Of a stretch of DNA of 64,000 nt, positions 43,153-54,042 are shown one piece after another. Below the pieces are notes generated by a model. The model was not told the origin of the DNA. It saw nothing but the letters and a program-made list of their open reading frames with translations, and did not search any database. This stretch comes from Pyrenula massariospora (lineage: Eukaryota; Ascomycota; Eurotiomycetes; Pyrenulales; Pyrenulaceae), in contig JAGFMI010000003.1 of the NCBI GenBank assembly GCA_021030905.1, positions 2,530,677 through 2,594,676 on the forward strand, given 5' to 3'. A program made the translations under genes and the position numbers. Within the stretch, counting starts at the first letter, position 1; every line of letters starts with the position of its first letter.

Positions 43153-43413
43153 CGCAGGCGTACAATACCTGGGCAACAGAAGAATTACGAAGACGGTCTA
43201 TGCTATCGGGTCTCAGTCCTGGTGCATTCGGTTTCTCGACTATGCAGAGATAAAACCCCCGGCTAATATTGCATCATGATCTACCGCTAGAGCGCCAAGC
43301 AGCAACAGCACAACGCAGCCAAATCATGACTATTTATCTCGGCACCAAACGGCCCTCACCATATTTCCGTATACAGTTCCCCGAACGATCAAATCAAAAT
43401 GTAAAACGACTGA
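43153..43413. other. Spacer between two minus-strand genes
   Basis: Promoter of the SnoaL-like gene and 3' flank of the next gene. Nothing else seen. Confidence 0.4.
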
Positions 43414-43971
43414 TCAGCGGCAGTCCTTCCTGCAGATAGTTACCTCAGTCCCAGTAACAATCTCGAGTTCACCCTCCTCCCCAAGGAGCCAAAGTACAAC
43501 TCCCTTGCAGTTCGACACAATCTGCGGACACTGTAACATCTTGCCGACTAGAATGCCCAGCGAAATCCTCATGAAAAGTGCGTACATGAACCCCAGATAG
43601 ATTGTCCTCCTCCACTTCCGCAATAGGTTGTTTCTGCCACGCACCAGCAAACAAGAAGCTAGAGCGGACAGAACGCAGAAAGAGAGCCAGATGAAGGTGA
43701 CATAGCGCGGGCTGACAGGTTCGCGAATGTACAGTGTGGTCGTCTCCTTGAAGAGAACCCAGCGCGGTGAGATGTCGCAGCCTTTTGCGCTAGATTCAGA
43801 AGAGGTCTGGCAGTCACTGAAGTTGTCCTCCCAGACCCAGGTAGTCACTGTGTTGGTGATAGGGTCGGGAATCGTAATCGGGCAGTGACGAAGAAAAACG
43901 CTAAGGAACACGGCCACTTCGCAGAGGAGAAGGTATTTGAATACCGTGATCGCCCTCCTTAAAAACGGCAT
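43414..43971 (-). CDS. Hypothetical multi-pass membrane protein
   Basis: This is a single exon of 185 residues from the ATG at 43971. Hydrophobic segments lie at about 10-28, 92-110 and 122-142. An outside loop holds cysteines and two short Ser/Thr-rich sites between the first two helices (NFSDCQTSSESSAKGCD). The C-terminal part has three further cysteines (LQCPQIVSNCKG, TICRKDC). I do not recognise a family. It is oriented with the SnoaL-like gene and lies 261 bp upstream of its start. Confidence 0.6.
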   Translation of the reverse strand: MPFLRRAITVFKYLLLCEVAVFLSVFLRHCPITIPDPITNTVTTWVWEDNFSDCQTSSESSAKGCDISPRWVLFKETTTLYIREPVSPRYVTFIWLSFCVLSALASCLLVRGRNNLLRKWRRTIYLGFMYALFMRISLGILVGKMLQCPQIVSNCKGVVLWLLGEEGELEIVTGTEVTICRKDCR

Positions 43972-44458
43972 GTTTGGGTGCTTCGTCCGTAGATTGGTAA
44001 GGATTTACACGTTGCGTGGTTAGCTGGCTAACATCAAATCTTGTTAGTAAAACCCATAAATCAGACCTTGAAAGCTAAGATATGCCATGATATTGGAAAG
44101 AATGCGTGTTTTCGCGAAGAGAATTTTTATATGGATCTCTCACGCTTCTAGGACTTGGCTTGATTAGTACGGCCATCTGTAAATCGGACTAGATTCATCA
44201 AGGAAACAAAGGACTTCAGCCTGATACCTTAAAAGTGAACTTAAAGGTGAAGGTGAATCATCGTGAAGTTAAACAAAGCAAGAGAATGCTGGCACTCCGT
44301 GGAAGATAGACAGTGCTAATTTTTTTTCACTTTGGCATGTCTGGCTCGTGTTGCAGCAATGAGTGAGACACTTGGTTGGGACTAGCGAGCGGCATTCACT
44401 CTTTGGGTTTGCTCGAGATAGGTAGGGCCGTATATCAGGTTTGCGCTCCTTCCTAGAC
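43972..44458. other. Intergenic, nothing recognised
   Basis: AT-leaning spacer without coding signal. Confidence 0.4.
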
Positions 44459-44926
44459 TTAGGAGAAATTATCCTTTCTCAGGGTCCTGTCACGAGCTAG
44501 AAGCTCAATCATGTTCTCTTCCAAAGTCGAGACGTTAACAGTTTCGGTCTCACCTAGCCTAGCCATGAAACCCCTCTTTCGCCACTCCTCGAATAGTGCG
44601 GGCCTAGCCGGATGCAATAAGATGTACAAGTCCTGAGAGACTCGATCATCCCACACGGCCTTTGTAAAAGGCGACACCTTTTCTCATTGCACGTCGAATA
44701 CGCGTGCCTTCGCCTTGTTACACCCTTTTCTCTCTTCCCTCTATTAGACCATCTCTTCTAGCGTATACTTATTAGCTAGTAAATGAAACGGACCAACACA
44801 TAGGTCCAAGCTGAGCTTAGATCCCGTCTTATCGTGGAGAGATGAGCCCAACACGTAATGGCTTGCCATACCATCGAAGGGATCATTCTTTGGGGCCATC
44901 TCTTCGGCCTTTGTTCCAATTAACAC
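44459..44926 (-). pseudogene. Degraded gene of unknown family
   Basis: One frame carries protein-like sequence over the whole stretch (for example DPFDGMASHYVLGSSLHDK, LDLCVGPFHLLANKYTLEEMV, then FTKAVWDDRVSQDLYILLHP and MARLGETETVNVSTLEENM). It is broken by TAA (44744-44746), TAG (44741-44743) and TGA (44684-44686), and by another TGA just upstream near 44937. All four fit C-to-T loss of CAA, CAG or CGA. No GT-AG pair with matching phase removes them. I cannot name the family. Confidence 0.45.
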
Positions 44927-45751
44927 CGGTTTTCTTCAGAGCGCTGCTACGTGATTGTCCGCGGCTACCTTGCCATTCGGATGTGACCCGACCCTTATTG
45001 CTCTTAACGCTCGACCAGCTCAGGTTCCTTATCTTACCTCTTCAACCGGTATTTTCTTGAAGCAATTTTTTCGGTTCATAGACGCGAAGGTCAGGGTACG
45101 TCTCGAGATCCGGTTAGCGCCATGGTGGCGGCGGAGAGATGGGTCCTTGAGTTTTGCAGCGAGAAAGGAAATTTGCGACGTTATTGTGTATCTGCTGGGG
45201 AAGCAATACGCTGATAGCGATTTGGCACTGATAGCTTGTCTATCTGCCCTCAAGCCTTGGGATAGCGTTTTGAGGAAAGGGTTTGAGATCGCCGTCCGAT
45301 TCCGCGAGATGGCGTAAAGCTCGAGGCATAGTCGCTGTTGAAGAGATTTCGGGCAAGCATTGCTGTAGTAATGTTAGATCTCTTTCAGTTGGCTAGTTGA
45401 CATCATATTACCTCTGCATTCTTTCCCATGGATGTGTTATCATCAAAATCTTCGTCGCTAGATCTTTCGCTTCTAGATCTTGGGGATGGTTGTCGCATGG
45501 GAAAAATCTCATGTAGAAAATTTCCAATGCGACGTCGCAGTGTTTACACTTTTCCTGTTTGGGTTTAGCTCTGTTTAGGACAGAGTCCCTGCCCATGACG
45601 CGCTTCTCACACAGGCCGCCACTCTCTTGTATCTACGAACAGGAACAGCAACGTGGATATAGGCACTTAACAATCATTATCGCCGGTCAGATCCAGTCAG
45701 AATGTACAGCTACCAAGCTCAATTACTTCTCAAGCGCTATCTTAACAATGT
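44927..45751. other. Unassigned stretch, possible extension of the degraded gene
   Basis: Competing open frames exist on both strands (plus 44955-45317 without an ATG, minus 45029-45253). Neither is convincing. Confidence 0.35.
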
Positions 45752-46871
45752 CTACGAGCAACACGAGCAATCATCACAACTGTCTGAAGTAATCGTTGGC
45801 GCAGCTGCACACGTCGCAAGAGACGTATAAGGCACACTCGTCGTCGATGGCGCGTCCCCTTTCACCGTCTCCGCCTTGACCAACACCGGGATCACTCCCC
45901 CAGTCGACAACGAGAATGTTCGATGACCCAATACTGCGCACAAATCAGCCTCGGTTCCATCCATCCGAAGACTATAAAGGCCGGCAAAACTTACCTCTTA
46001 GAATGCTCGCAATCTCGCCCGAATGGCTCGTGATACTGATATACGTGCTCCGATCGCTCCCGAATACATCGTCCAGGACTGTCTTGCTCCTGATATCTTG
46101 ATCTCCATTGGTCTCCCCATGCAATGCTTCCCACAGCGGATCTTCCTCCGCGAACCCAGCCTCAATCCTGTAACTCGGAAAGTTCTGACGAATATACGTC
46201 TTACTGCTCCTCCGATCACACGTGTGCCCACTGATCCCCTCGCGGAACAACTCCTTCACCGTCGGCACAAACGGATGAGCCCTCGGCAGATCAAGCCCAC
46301 TGAATGTGATGTTAGATGTCGCCAAACACCGCGTCAGAGGACTGGTGTAATAGCTCTGCGGCGTGGGAATTTTCTGCTCCTGAATCTCTCGCTCCCAGAA
46401 CGTATTCACCGTCTGCGCCTGTTGGACTCCAGTGGGCGTTAGGTGCGCATCCGCCCAGACAACGGTCCCGTTGCCGTCCTTCTCAGACCAGTAGCAGTTC
46501 CATGCAGGTGTGCCGTAGTAGGTTTGCGCGGCGTTGTGGTAGCCTTCGCCGTGGCGGCCCATGTACAGAAGCTTGTAGTCAACACTGGGGCCGGAGAGGA
46601 GATTGAGAGAAGTAACATAGATGGCGAAGCGTTGCCATTGGGTGAGCCTGTGTTCAGGATCCGCAAGGCGATCTGTAGGGTAGGTGCGGTTGAGAAGACC
46701 AAAATTAGTGGTCAAGAAGGAGAATGTGGAGGGGTTTGTGGAGTTATCATCTTGGGCAAAGAAGCCTGTCACAGTCGAGTATTTGATGTAGGAATGCGGA
46801 TTTGCATGGGAACAAGACATGAGAGTAGAGAAAGAGGCGAGGAAGAGGTGAAGTGAGAGGTGGAGTAGCAT
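45752..46871 (-). CDS. Secreted histidine phosphatase (phosphoglycerate-mutase fold), two exons
   Basis: The model complement(join(45752..45933,45995..46871)) gives 352 residues, with a 61-nt GT-AG intron. A signal peptide (MLLHLSLHLFLASFSTLMSCSHA) is followed by several N-glycosylation sites. The catalytic RHG motif is LLYMGRHGEGYHN (about residue 106), followed by HLTPTGVQQAQ, YTSPLTRCLATS with the arginine, and the second histidine in SITSHSGEIASIL. The intron joins ASILR to VLGHRTFSLSTGGVIPVLVKAE, as in relatives. The tail ends in a short cysteine-rich peptide (CDDCSCCS). Fungal members are yeast YOR283W/PMU1-like phosphatases; the substrate is unknown. Confidence 0.88.
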
Positions 46872-47910
46872 TTTCGGTCGCTTCTTCCCAGAGCTCTCAC
46901 TGGCAAACAGACCCTACAGGGACGAACCCTCGCAACATATACTTGGGTTCTTATTATTTGTTGTCAGCTTTGCCATAACAGAATCCCAGGAAAATTTATG
47001 CTCATGACGCTGATTTTTTCCCAGGCTTGCATGGCCACGTGCAAGGCCTTGAAGACTGACCAACGAGTCGTTGTTTACCTATGAACCAGGAACGTGCAGC
47101 GGCTATGACGATGATTTTCAACGAGCTTTAAACCCCACAACCCTAAAGGGAAGGTGTCCGGCCTTGGACGCTAGCCGCATTTCTAGGTGGGCGGAGGGAG
47201 CCTTGGCAACCTTTCACTCACTTCGTACCTGCATCAAACCCACTAAAGAACCATTCAGTCGGTGGGTAGCCCGGGTGCTCACGGTGGACGAGCCTTGTGA
47301 AATTCCATTTCCGCGCTTGGCGAATGTCGTTCCCGGGTGCAGAGCGTATCCTAAAAGGGACCAGTATTAGAATGCGATACAAAACATACTCTACAGTTCT
47401 CTGTCTCCGAACGAGATCAGATTCACAACGATCGCGCATAGCTCTTCCTTGACACATCAACTATGAGCCTTTCACCGACAGTGGCTCTACATCCTAATAC
47501 TTTCTTGATACGGCTGGAACAGACAATCCCTAATCTCTGCATGGCCTAGACTCCGCCGTTGGAATGAGTATCGAGACCCTTGTGTAGAAACGCAGAGCAG
47601 CACGCATATAGAGAGACTTTCCCATGGACATTTATGTATAATGGGAACCTCTGAGCTAATTATAAGCAGCCTGACTCTTCTTATAAACTCTTCTCTTGCC
47701 GACAATATTGAGTGCTCCATCGAACAAACATATATGTTCCTTTAAGCTTTATGATGTGATATTCGAACCAGCGACTTCTTGTAATGTCGGAAGTAGAACA
47801 AAGGTCCTTGGTATCTGAAGAGCATCGGCGTATGTAGTTCACACTCTCCTGTAAAATCCTCACGAGCATCATCCCCTCACGCCATATCCCGCCAGTCTCC
47901 GGTGCGCCAA
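46872..47910. other. Intergenic, nothing recognised
   Basis: This 1.0 kb stretch has only short frames without family resemblance. Confidence 0.45.
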
Positions 47911-48837
47911 TCAATAAGTCGCCGGCAACTGCGCCAACCTCCCCCCATCACTAACCATCGTCTCCCCATTCAAATACGCCCCCGCCGGACTCGCCATAAA
48001 CAGCACCGTCCCCGCAAAATCCTGCTCCGACCCCGTCCTCTCCGCCGGGCTCCTCTCCGCCGCCATCCGATGCGCCCCCTCAAACCTCCCCTCGTGCCCC
48101 TCCACCCCCTTAAACCTGCCCAACTGCCTCGTCTGCCCCTCCGTCATCTCGCTCGGATACAGCCCCGGCGCAATCAGATTAACCCGGACATGAAACCCGT
48201 TCTGCGCAAACGCCGTGCTCAGCATCTTGACGAGGTGGTTCACCCCCGCCTTGCTCACGCTGTACGCAAAGCTGTTCGCCAGGTGCCGGCTGAACCCCGC
48301 CACGCTCGAGGTGACCAGCACCTGCGCGTCCTGCGGCACGTTGCGCGCCCGATTGCCCGCGTCCAGCAGCGAGAGGAAGGCGATAGCGGTGAAATAGACC
48401 GCGCTCACGTTCACGTGCGAGGTGAAGGTGAACTCGTCCACCCCCGGCTTCCACGCCGCGGACTGGAACTCGGACACTGTTGGCTTTCCGGTCTGGGCGC
48501 GCGGGGGCAGGTGCTCGCGCAGCTTCGGCCCGTTGACGCCTGCGTTCGCAATGACCAGATTCACATACCCCTGCTCCTTGCGCACGCGCTCGACGACCGC
48601 CTCCAGCGAAGCCTTGTCCGTAACGTCCCCGACCACAGGAATAATGCTGCCATTCACCCCCGACTTCGCGGCTTCGGTGAGTGTGGCCTCGCGCCGGCCG
48701 ACGATGTACACGGCTTTGGCGCCGTTGGCGTCGAGGGCGCGGGCGGCGTAGAGGCCGAGGCCGCTGCCGCCGCCGGTGATGACGGCGACGAGGGAGGCGA
48801 CGGTGAAGAGGTCTTGGATCTTGTTGGTCGGTGGCAT
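47911..48837 (-). CDS. Short-chain dehydrogenase/reductase, GC-rich gene
   Basis: This is a single exon of 308 residues from the ATG at 48837. The Rossmann motif TGGGSGLG is at residues 21-28. VVGDVTDKASL (Asp of the adenine pocket), VIANAGVNG, VTSSVAGFSRHLANSFAYSVSKAGV (Ser, Tyr, Lys) and VNLIAPGLYPSEMT follow. This is the classical SDR pattern of NAD(P)-dependent oxidoreductases; the substrate is unknown. The gene is visibly richer in G+C, with third positions mostly G or C, unlike its neighbours. This makes a long mirror frame on the other strand, which is not a gene. The high GC may reflect recent arrival, high expression or absence of RIP. Confidence 0.92.
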   Translation of the reverse strand: MPPTNKIQDLFTVASLVAVITGGGSGLGLYAARALDANGAKAVYIVGRREATLTEAAKSGVNGSIIPVVGDVTDKASLEAVVERVRKEQGYVNLVIANAGVNGPKLREHLPPRAQTGKPTVSEFQSAAWKPGVDEFTFTSHVNVSAVYFTAIAFLSLLDAGNRARNVPQDAQVLVTSSVAGFSRHLANSFAYSVSKAGVNHLVKMLSTAFAQNGFHVRVNLIAPGLYPSEMTEGQTRQLGRFKGVEGHEGRFEGAHRMAAERSPAERTGSEQDFAGTVLFMASPAGAYLNGETMVSDGGRLAQLPATY

Positions 48838-49957
48838 GGCGTGGGTGGTGTTTTGGGTAGTGGACGAGGTGGTCGGTTTAGGGGTGGTCTTGGCGGTAAT
48901 ATGCGTCTGGTTGCTTTTGTGAGGGTCTGCTATGGGCTGGGACTCGGTGCCGGCGTTGGGATCTGCCTCTTTTTAGGCGTGTTAGAGATCTATAAATATT
49001 CGAGACTGGGTAGAGACAGGTACCTAAAGACGGTGATTGATGTGAGGCTAGAGAATCAAAAGCATAGTTTTTAGGAGTTCGTAGTCTTGGATGGAGCGGC
49101 GCTTCTATTACGTCAGCAGTCGGGCGGAGGGAGCTTCTAATGAGATAAAACTTGATGGGGACCATCATCAGTTTGACAAAATTATTTTTTACATGAAAGG
49201 GTATCTCACATTCAAATAGAGATTTGAAAAGCGCTCGAAGCTCGGACGTCCGTTATCGTATGTCCTGTTCCACCCGCCAGCTATGTTCCACGATTTGCGT
49301 AAGCGAACTAAGATCGATAACTAGGATCATTGCTTGAAGTGCTCACGCCGGCAATTTTTAGCTATCGACTTAGTACTTGTAAATAATCGGTACCCCTCCC
49401 CACCGGCTCCTGGCTTCCCCATCTACAAAATAGTCAAATTTGCCCGCGGTGCAAGCTCCGGCGGTTGTCCCTGTCCCACTGCAACGCGCCGTGATCCACG
49501 CGACGATCGATTTCGAAAGCACGGATGCTATACCGGATATCGCGATGTGGTAAAGAGGCTACATGCAGCAAAAGCTCGCTGCCGCCTGGTGGCTTTGGAT
49601 CTTCTTGCCTCTAGTTTCTGGCTATCCCTGGCTCAGCCCATTCTAATCTGATGTCTCTTCGCGAGACTTCTTGTTTAGCTCTTCCTCCTGTTCAGGTATC
49701 ACTGGTTCGGCGGTGCCTGCGCTACAGGGCTCGCGCTCTTGTATCATTTGAAAGAATTAGACTAGGTGCAAGTGATAGTCACGCGCTGAGCCGGGTAGCT
49801 TTGCGGAGGAAGCTGTGTCTAAAGTATAATGATCTTGAATCTGTAAGAAACTTGGTCCGAAGTGGAGAGATGGTCAATTTCTGCGTCTTTCGGCTTGAGT
49901 ACAATATCTTGTTCCGTCAGGGTGTGTATTCGATTCGGAGGAACTTAAGGAACCAGC
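48838..49957. other. Intergenic, nothing secure
   Basis: This gap holds the promoter of the SDR gene and the 3' flank of the DUF3176 gene. A 220-codon plus frame starts at 49651 but overlaps the DUF3176 gene and looks non-coding. Confidence 0.4.
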
Positions 49958-52279
49958 TCAGCCCTTGGGTAAGAACCTGCGGAGGCGTTGGAAGCGTTGC
50001 CGACTTTGAAATAACTCTGCTTTTGACTGACTGTAGGAGCCAGTTGATTCACCCCATGGCTCCGTTGATCCTTTGCCCCCTGTTTGTACGAACCGAATTC
50101 CATCTCCCGTCGCGTCAAGTCGCACCGTTGTCCTTGCGGCAAGCTGTTCCATCTCTCTCTTCCCTATTATCTGTCCACCAATCCTGTTCACTCCACCATT
50201 TACTCCTCTTGGGTCTAGCCCACGCAGCACAAGTGGCAAAGGATTACTTTTCCAGCCTTGGCTTCTTGCGTCCCCGTTGCTCGCCTCGAGCACTGTTGCC
50301 GTCAAGAATATGAGCGAAAGCAGCACAAGGACAGCCGGATACGCAATCCACAGCCAACGGACACGTATGCATGTCGTCTCGCGGAGAACGACACCAGATG
50401 CAGGATCGCTGCGACCTTCAGCGCCATGTCGTCGGATGTATGTCGTCATTGAGTTGGCCAGATTCTGCCAGGTCTGGTCGAGAAGGTCAAAGGAAAGAGT
50501 GGATTCGTTGTATATAGCCTGCAGCTGAGCAGAGCCTTGGTAGTCGTACGGTTCCGTACCGGGCGTAATGTTGCCGGAGAGGTATGTCCCAAGGAAGATC
50601 CCGATGCTAACTTGAGAAGTATAATCGAATTCGTAAACGCACTCGCGGTTGACTGCTCCCGCCTTGTTGACATCAATACCCTGGCTAGCAAGAGGGTTAT
50701 TGCCATAAGGTGAAGTGGGATCGACAAGCACATACGGGATAAAGTCTTTACCATCGAAGCGATAGCCGGCGTCGGTAAGGGATTGCCGTTCTTTCGCATT
50801 AAGACATGGTACATTCACCATTGACAAAGTCTCAGATCCGGCATCATTAGATTGGGACCATTTGGTTGCCACGGACACAAGACTTTCCTCAAGTTTTCCG
50901 GCATTTGATATCGAGGTGTAGCTTCGGACAGCTGGCTGTAGTGAGCATCGAGCAGCTCCAACACCGTAACCAGGTTGAATGTAGAGTGTTGTGTTTTCAA
51001 GGTAGCCACAGCCCCATTGTAGTTGATCTAAGGTGTCCTTACATGCTTGAGCTGTAGTGTCGTTGAAGAGGTCAAAGGTTGAGCAACTACCACATGAAGA
51101 TGTGTTGAGATTTGGGCCACCATAGGCCATTACAATATCGGACTCTAGGCCACCTGAATTGATCACAAAGTATGCAGAGTCCGCTCTGTTAATTCCTGTT
51201 CCGTTTATTATGGCTGTTGTATTTGTGGCGGGCCCGCCCCCATACGATGAGTTCGTTTGGAGCCCGATCCACCATGCCGACGAGTAGTTATCAGGGTTCA
51301 TTGCGGAGGCTATTGTTATTTGGTTCGTCGTATCTGAACAGTTTCCCCAGAATCCAACGGTGTGGTATGTTTGCGAAAACGTACAATTGCCCGTTGGGCA
51401 CATAATATCGATGGGTGTGTGAGGGCTAAAGACGCCGGCGTTGATGCTGTTCTGCATTCCTAAGGATATGTGACTCTCTCCAGCACCGATGTGTGGGCCA
51501 CTTTCGTTGTACCTGTTCGTTCGAGGAACCAAGGCCAGAAAAGATGGTTCAGGTTGCAGGCAATTGAAAGTAGCTATGATCTGTTGCGCGAAAGGGTCGA
51601 CAACAATGGCTGCCAGTATGATAAATGCGCCAACCGAAGATAAGACTTGTTGGAGTCGCAGACTGCATAATAATTTGAGGGAGCCCCAGGGTCCGCGAGT
51701 AGCGTCATCGTACCGCAGCAAATCTTTCAACGGCCTTGCATTATCGAACCATTGCCACTTAAGCTGACCTAAGCCTTCGGCAGCGACGAAAACTATGGCA
51801 GCCTTTAATATCACTATATACACGGACACTAGAGCGTTGATAGATAAGTGATATGGCCAATCTGGAATTGGTCGGTTTTGATATGGTCGCAAAGTAGCAA
51901 CGATGGCGAGTAACGCTCCAACAAATAGTGCACAGCACAATATTTCGCGCCACCAGATATAGAGTGTGCTCAATTCTCTCTGGCGTCCTACTTGGGGCAT
52001 CTGGGGTGGAGAAATGATTTCCCGGTAAGTTCCTCGCTCGTCTGAGTTGCTCGCAAGAGCCTGAATTGCTCTCGAGCTCACTGAGAGCGTTTCTTCAAAT
52101 CCGGAGTGACGAGTCTGCTCGTCTGCATCGTCAGAATGTGGTGGTGCAGCTGTCCTATCCTCGAGCTCGTACGTGCCACTGGAATATCTTTCGCCACCTC
52201 CATGTGAGTATGGAGAAGACTGAGGACTGCTGCTAGAGCGCGTCCTTGAAGGTTGAAAGCCACTCTTGCTTCCTGTCAT
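49958..52279 (-). CDS. DUF3176 family membrane protein
   Basis: This is a single exon of 773 residues from the ATG at 52279. The first 100 residues are polar and Ser-rich. The DUF3176 signature (about 140-235) reads WPYHLSINALVSVYIVILKAA, AEGLGQLKWQWFDNARPLKDL, TRGPWGSLKLL and IVVDPFAQQ. Helices lie at about 108-130, 147-168 and 208-228. A large outside domain with many N-x-S/T sites and paired cysteines follows (CPTGNCTF, CGSCSTFDLF, CGYLENTTLYIQPGYG). One last helix lies at about 650-675, then a basic tail. The family is fungus-specific and of unknown function, probably at the plasma membrane. The 765-residue protein near 18.3-20.8 kb has a similar layout. Confidence 0.9.
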   Translation of the reverse strand: MTGSKSGFQPSRTRSSSSPQSSPYSHGGGERYSSGTYELEDRTAAPPHSDDADEQTRHSGFEETLSVSSRAIQALASNSDERGTYREIISPPQMPQVGRQRELSTLYIWWREILCCALFVGALLAIVATLRPYQNRPIPDWPYHLSINALVSVYIVILKAAIVFVAAEGLGQLKWQWFDNARPLKDLLRYDDATRGPWGSLKLLCSLRLQQVLSSVGAFIILAAIVVDPFAQQIIATFNCLQPEPSFLALVPRTNRYNESGPHIGAGESHISLGMQNSINAGVFSPHTPIDIMCPTGNCTFSQTYHTVGFWGNCSDTTNQITIASAMNPDNYSSAWWIGLQTNSSYGGGPATNTTAIINGTGINRADSAYFVINSGGLESDIVMAYGGPNLNTSSCGSCSTFDLFNDTTAQACKDTLDQLQWGCGYLENTTLYIQPGYGVGAARCSLQPAVRSYTSISNAGKLEESLVSVATKWSQSNDAGSETLSMVNVPCLNAKERQSLTDAGYRFDGKDFIPYVLVDPTSPYGNNPLASQGIDVNKAGAVNRECVYEFDYTSQVSIGIFLGTYLSGNITPGTEPYDYQGSAQLQAIYNESTLSFDLLDQTWQNLANSMTTYIRRHGAEGRSDPASGVVLRETTCIRVRWLWIAYPAVLVLLSLIFLTATVLEASNGDARSQGWKSNPLPLVLRGLDPRGVNGGVNRIGGQIIGKREMEQLAARTTVRLDATGDGIRFVQTGGKGSTEPWGESTGSYSQSKAELFQSRQRFQRLRRFLPKG

Positions 52280-54042
52280 AGCATGAACGAGAAGAGAAAC
52301 TTAACACACAGAGATGGTGAATAGAGACTTAGAGTTCAACAAAACTCTTGTGAAAAGAGCTGCTATGAATGCTTCACTGGAGAGATTCAATGCTGATTTC
52401 TTAGCCATTGAAAGGTTCTCGCAGGATCTTGTCTGCACATCCCAAAAGATGACGGAAGCTGGCTTTTGAGGGAGAACCGTCATGAGATCATTGTAGCAGT
52501 ACACGTTGAATCAGAACGGCTATACCTCTTGAAGGTACCAGAATCCGTATTTTGGGGGCTAGAATTGTTTAGAAAAACGGTGATGCAGCTGCACCACCTT
52601 TTAGCTACATACGATGAACAGCTATTCTAACATGCGAGAAAGATGTAGCACTGACAAGGTATATTACGATATTAGATCTGCAGACAGCAGAATCCCGGAA
52701 ATCGATGCTCTCTGAAATAGTTGGCATTTGACATATTTTTCAGGCCGTGAAAACCTTCCATTGCGGCTCTCCATGTTGATTATGTACTAGAAGTGGTAAG
52801 GTGGTTAATTTCTCACAGCTCCAGAAACGGCGGGTGATGCCGCCGCGAAGGATCACTAACTACCTAGGAGGAGGTTAATGATTTGAAGCTTGGGTTTTTG
52901 TGATTCGGTTCACCAAAGTAGGCTAAGTCTTGGAGCTTGTTTTGCCGCGGGAGGCTGAGCTAGCTGTGGAGATCGTTCCATCCTCCTTGACCCTAGGGGC
53001 TAGTACTTTTTCGGGTCCGTATCCAATCGTATGACCTTCCGAGCAAGCTACGGAAATATGCTCAGCCTCCTCTTCCCTATCTTCTAAAATTCCGCCAGAG
53101 GAGTTGCGGCAGAAGTTTTCAAGCGATACACTTTAATGCATCGCATTCCATAAGCTAAATCGTTCTGGATAAGAAGATTCTGAACGTGTTAAAATTCTGT
53201 TGGCGAGGTTAGTAAAAACTTGTGTTGTCCCCAAAAAGGTCTGCTTGCCCCCAAACAACGTGCGTCCTCCGGCTTGACAGGGTACCGTCTGACCTAAACC
53301 GAGCCAGGCATGGGCTGTGTTTCAGGAGGATTGTAAGCACGCGCTCTGCAGCGACGCAATTTGCATCATCCTCGAGGTTTCACTTACTATAGACTAAATT
53401 TATGATGCTACTCAAATACCCAGATTACTTCAAACTCTTAGACAACTTCGCAGGAAAGATGGGCAACTAACCGCAGGCTGGAACAGCGATAAGTATAATC
53501 CTAACAGTCTCACAAAGCTGAGAGTTTTAATGCAGACTATTGCCTGAAAAAGCTTCTGCCGCGTTACACATGGCGCCTGAGACGTCTGATTGATCAGGCA
53601 GCGTGCTAAATTCCCACCAAGACTACAGATACGACGATACAGTGACATTGTTGCTTGTCAAATCAAGTTGGAGTCTCTAAGGTGATGTTGTAAGTATGTT
53701 GAGCTGCAGCTCAGATACTGTGACAATGTACTTGTCTAGTCTCGCTATCCTTTTAGTTCTGTCTTCAGGCTAGTTCCTACCTCAAGACCAACCCCATTAT
53801 GTTGTCGTGACTACATTCTAGTTATCCGCTACCTTTCTGACGCTCATATTCGTGGGAAAACACTCAGCCTTCTGTAGTCTTAGCGATTTCGAGGTTTGGT
53901 CACGCTTACTTCTAAAGGAACTCTTAACAATCACAAGGAGAAAACACTACTAGCTCACACAAACTCCCTTCCATGTGCCATTCATCCGTTACCCTGTGAT
54001 TTTAATCGGGATGGAAAATTCAAGTTATTGCGCTCTACAAAT
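52280..54042. other. Intergenic, nothing recognised
   Basis: This 1.76 kb stretch lies between two minus-strand membrane-protein genes. Only short frames are present, and no RNA gene is found. Confidence 0.45.

Noticed and set aside
44955-45317. 120-codon plus-strand frame
   Set aside because: No ATG near its beginning and a competing minus frame; family unknown, so no gene is called.
47902-49074. 390-codon plus-strand open frame, Arg/Pro/His-rich
   Set aside because: It is the mirror of the GC-rich SDR gene; composition is that of an antisense frame and the SDR motifs on the minus strand are unambiguous.
49651-50313. 220-codon plus-strand frame starting with ATG
   Set aside because: It overlaps the 3' end of the DUF3176 gene on the other strand and its outside part has no family resemblance.
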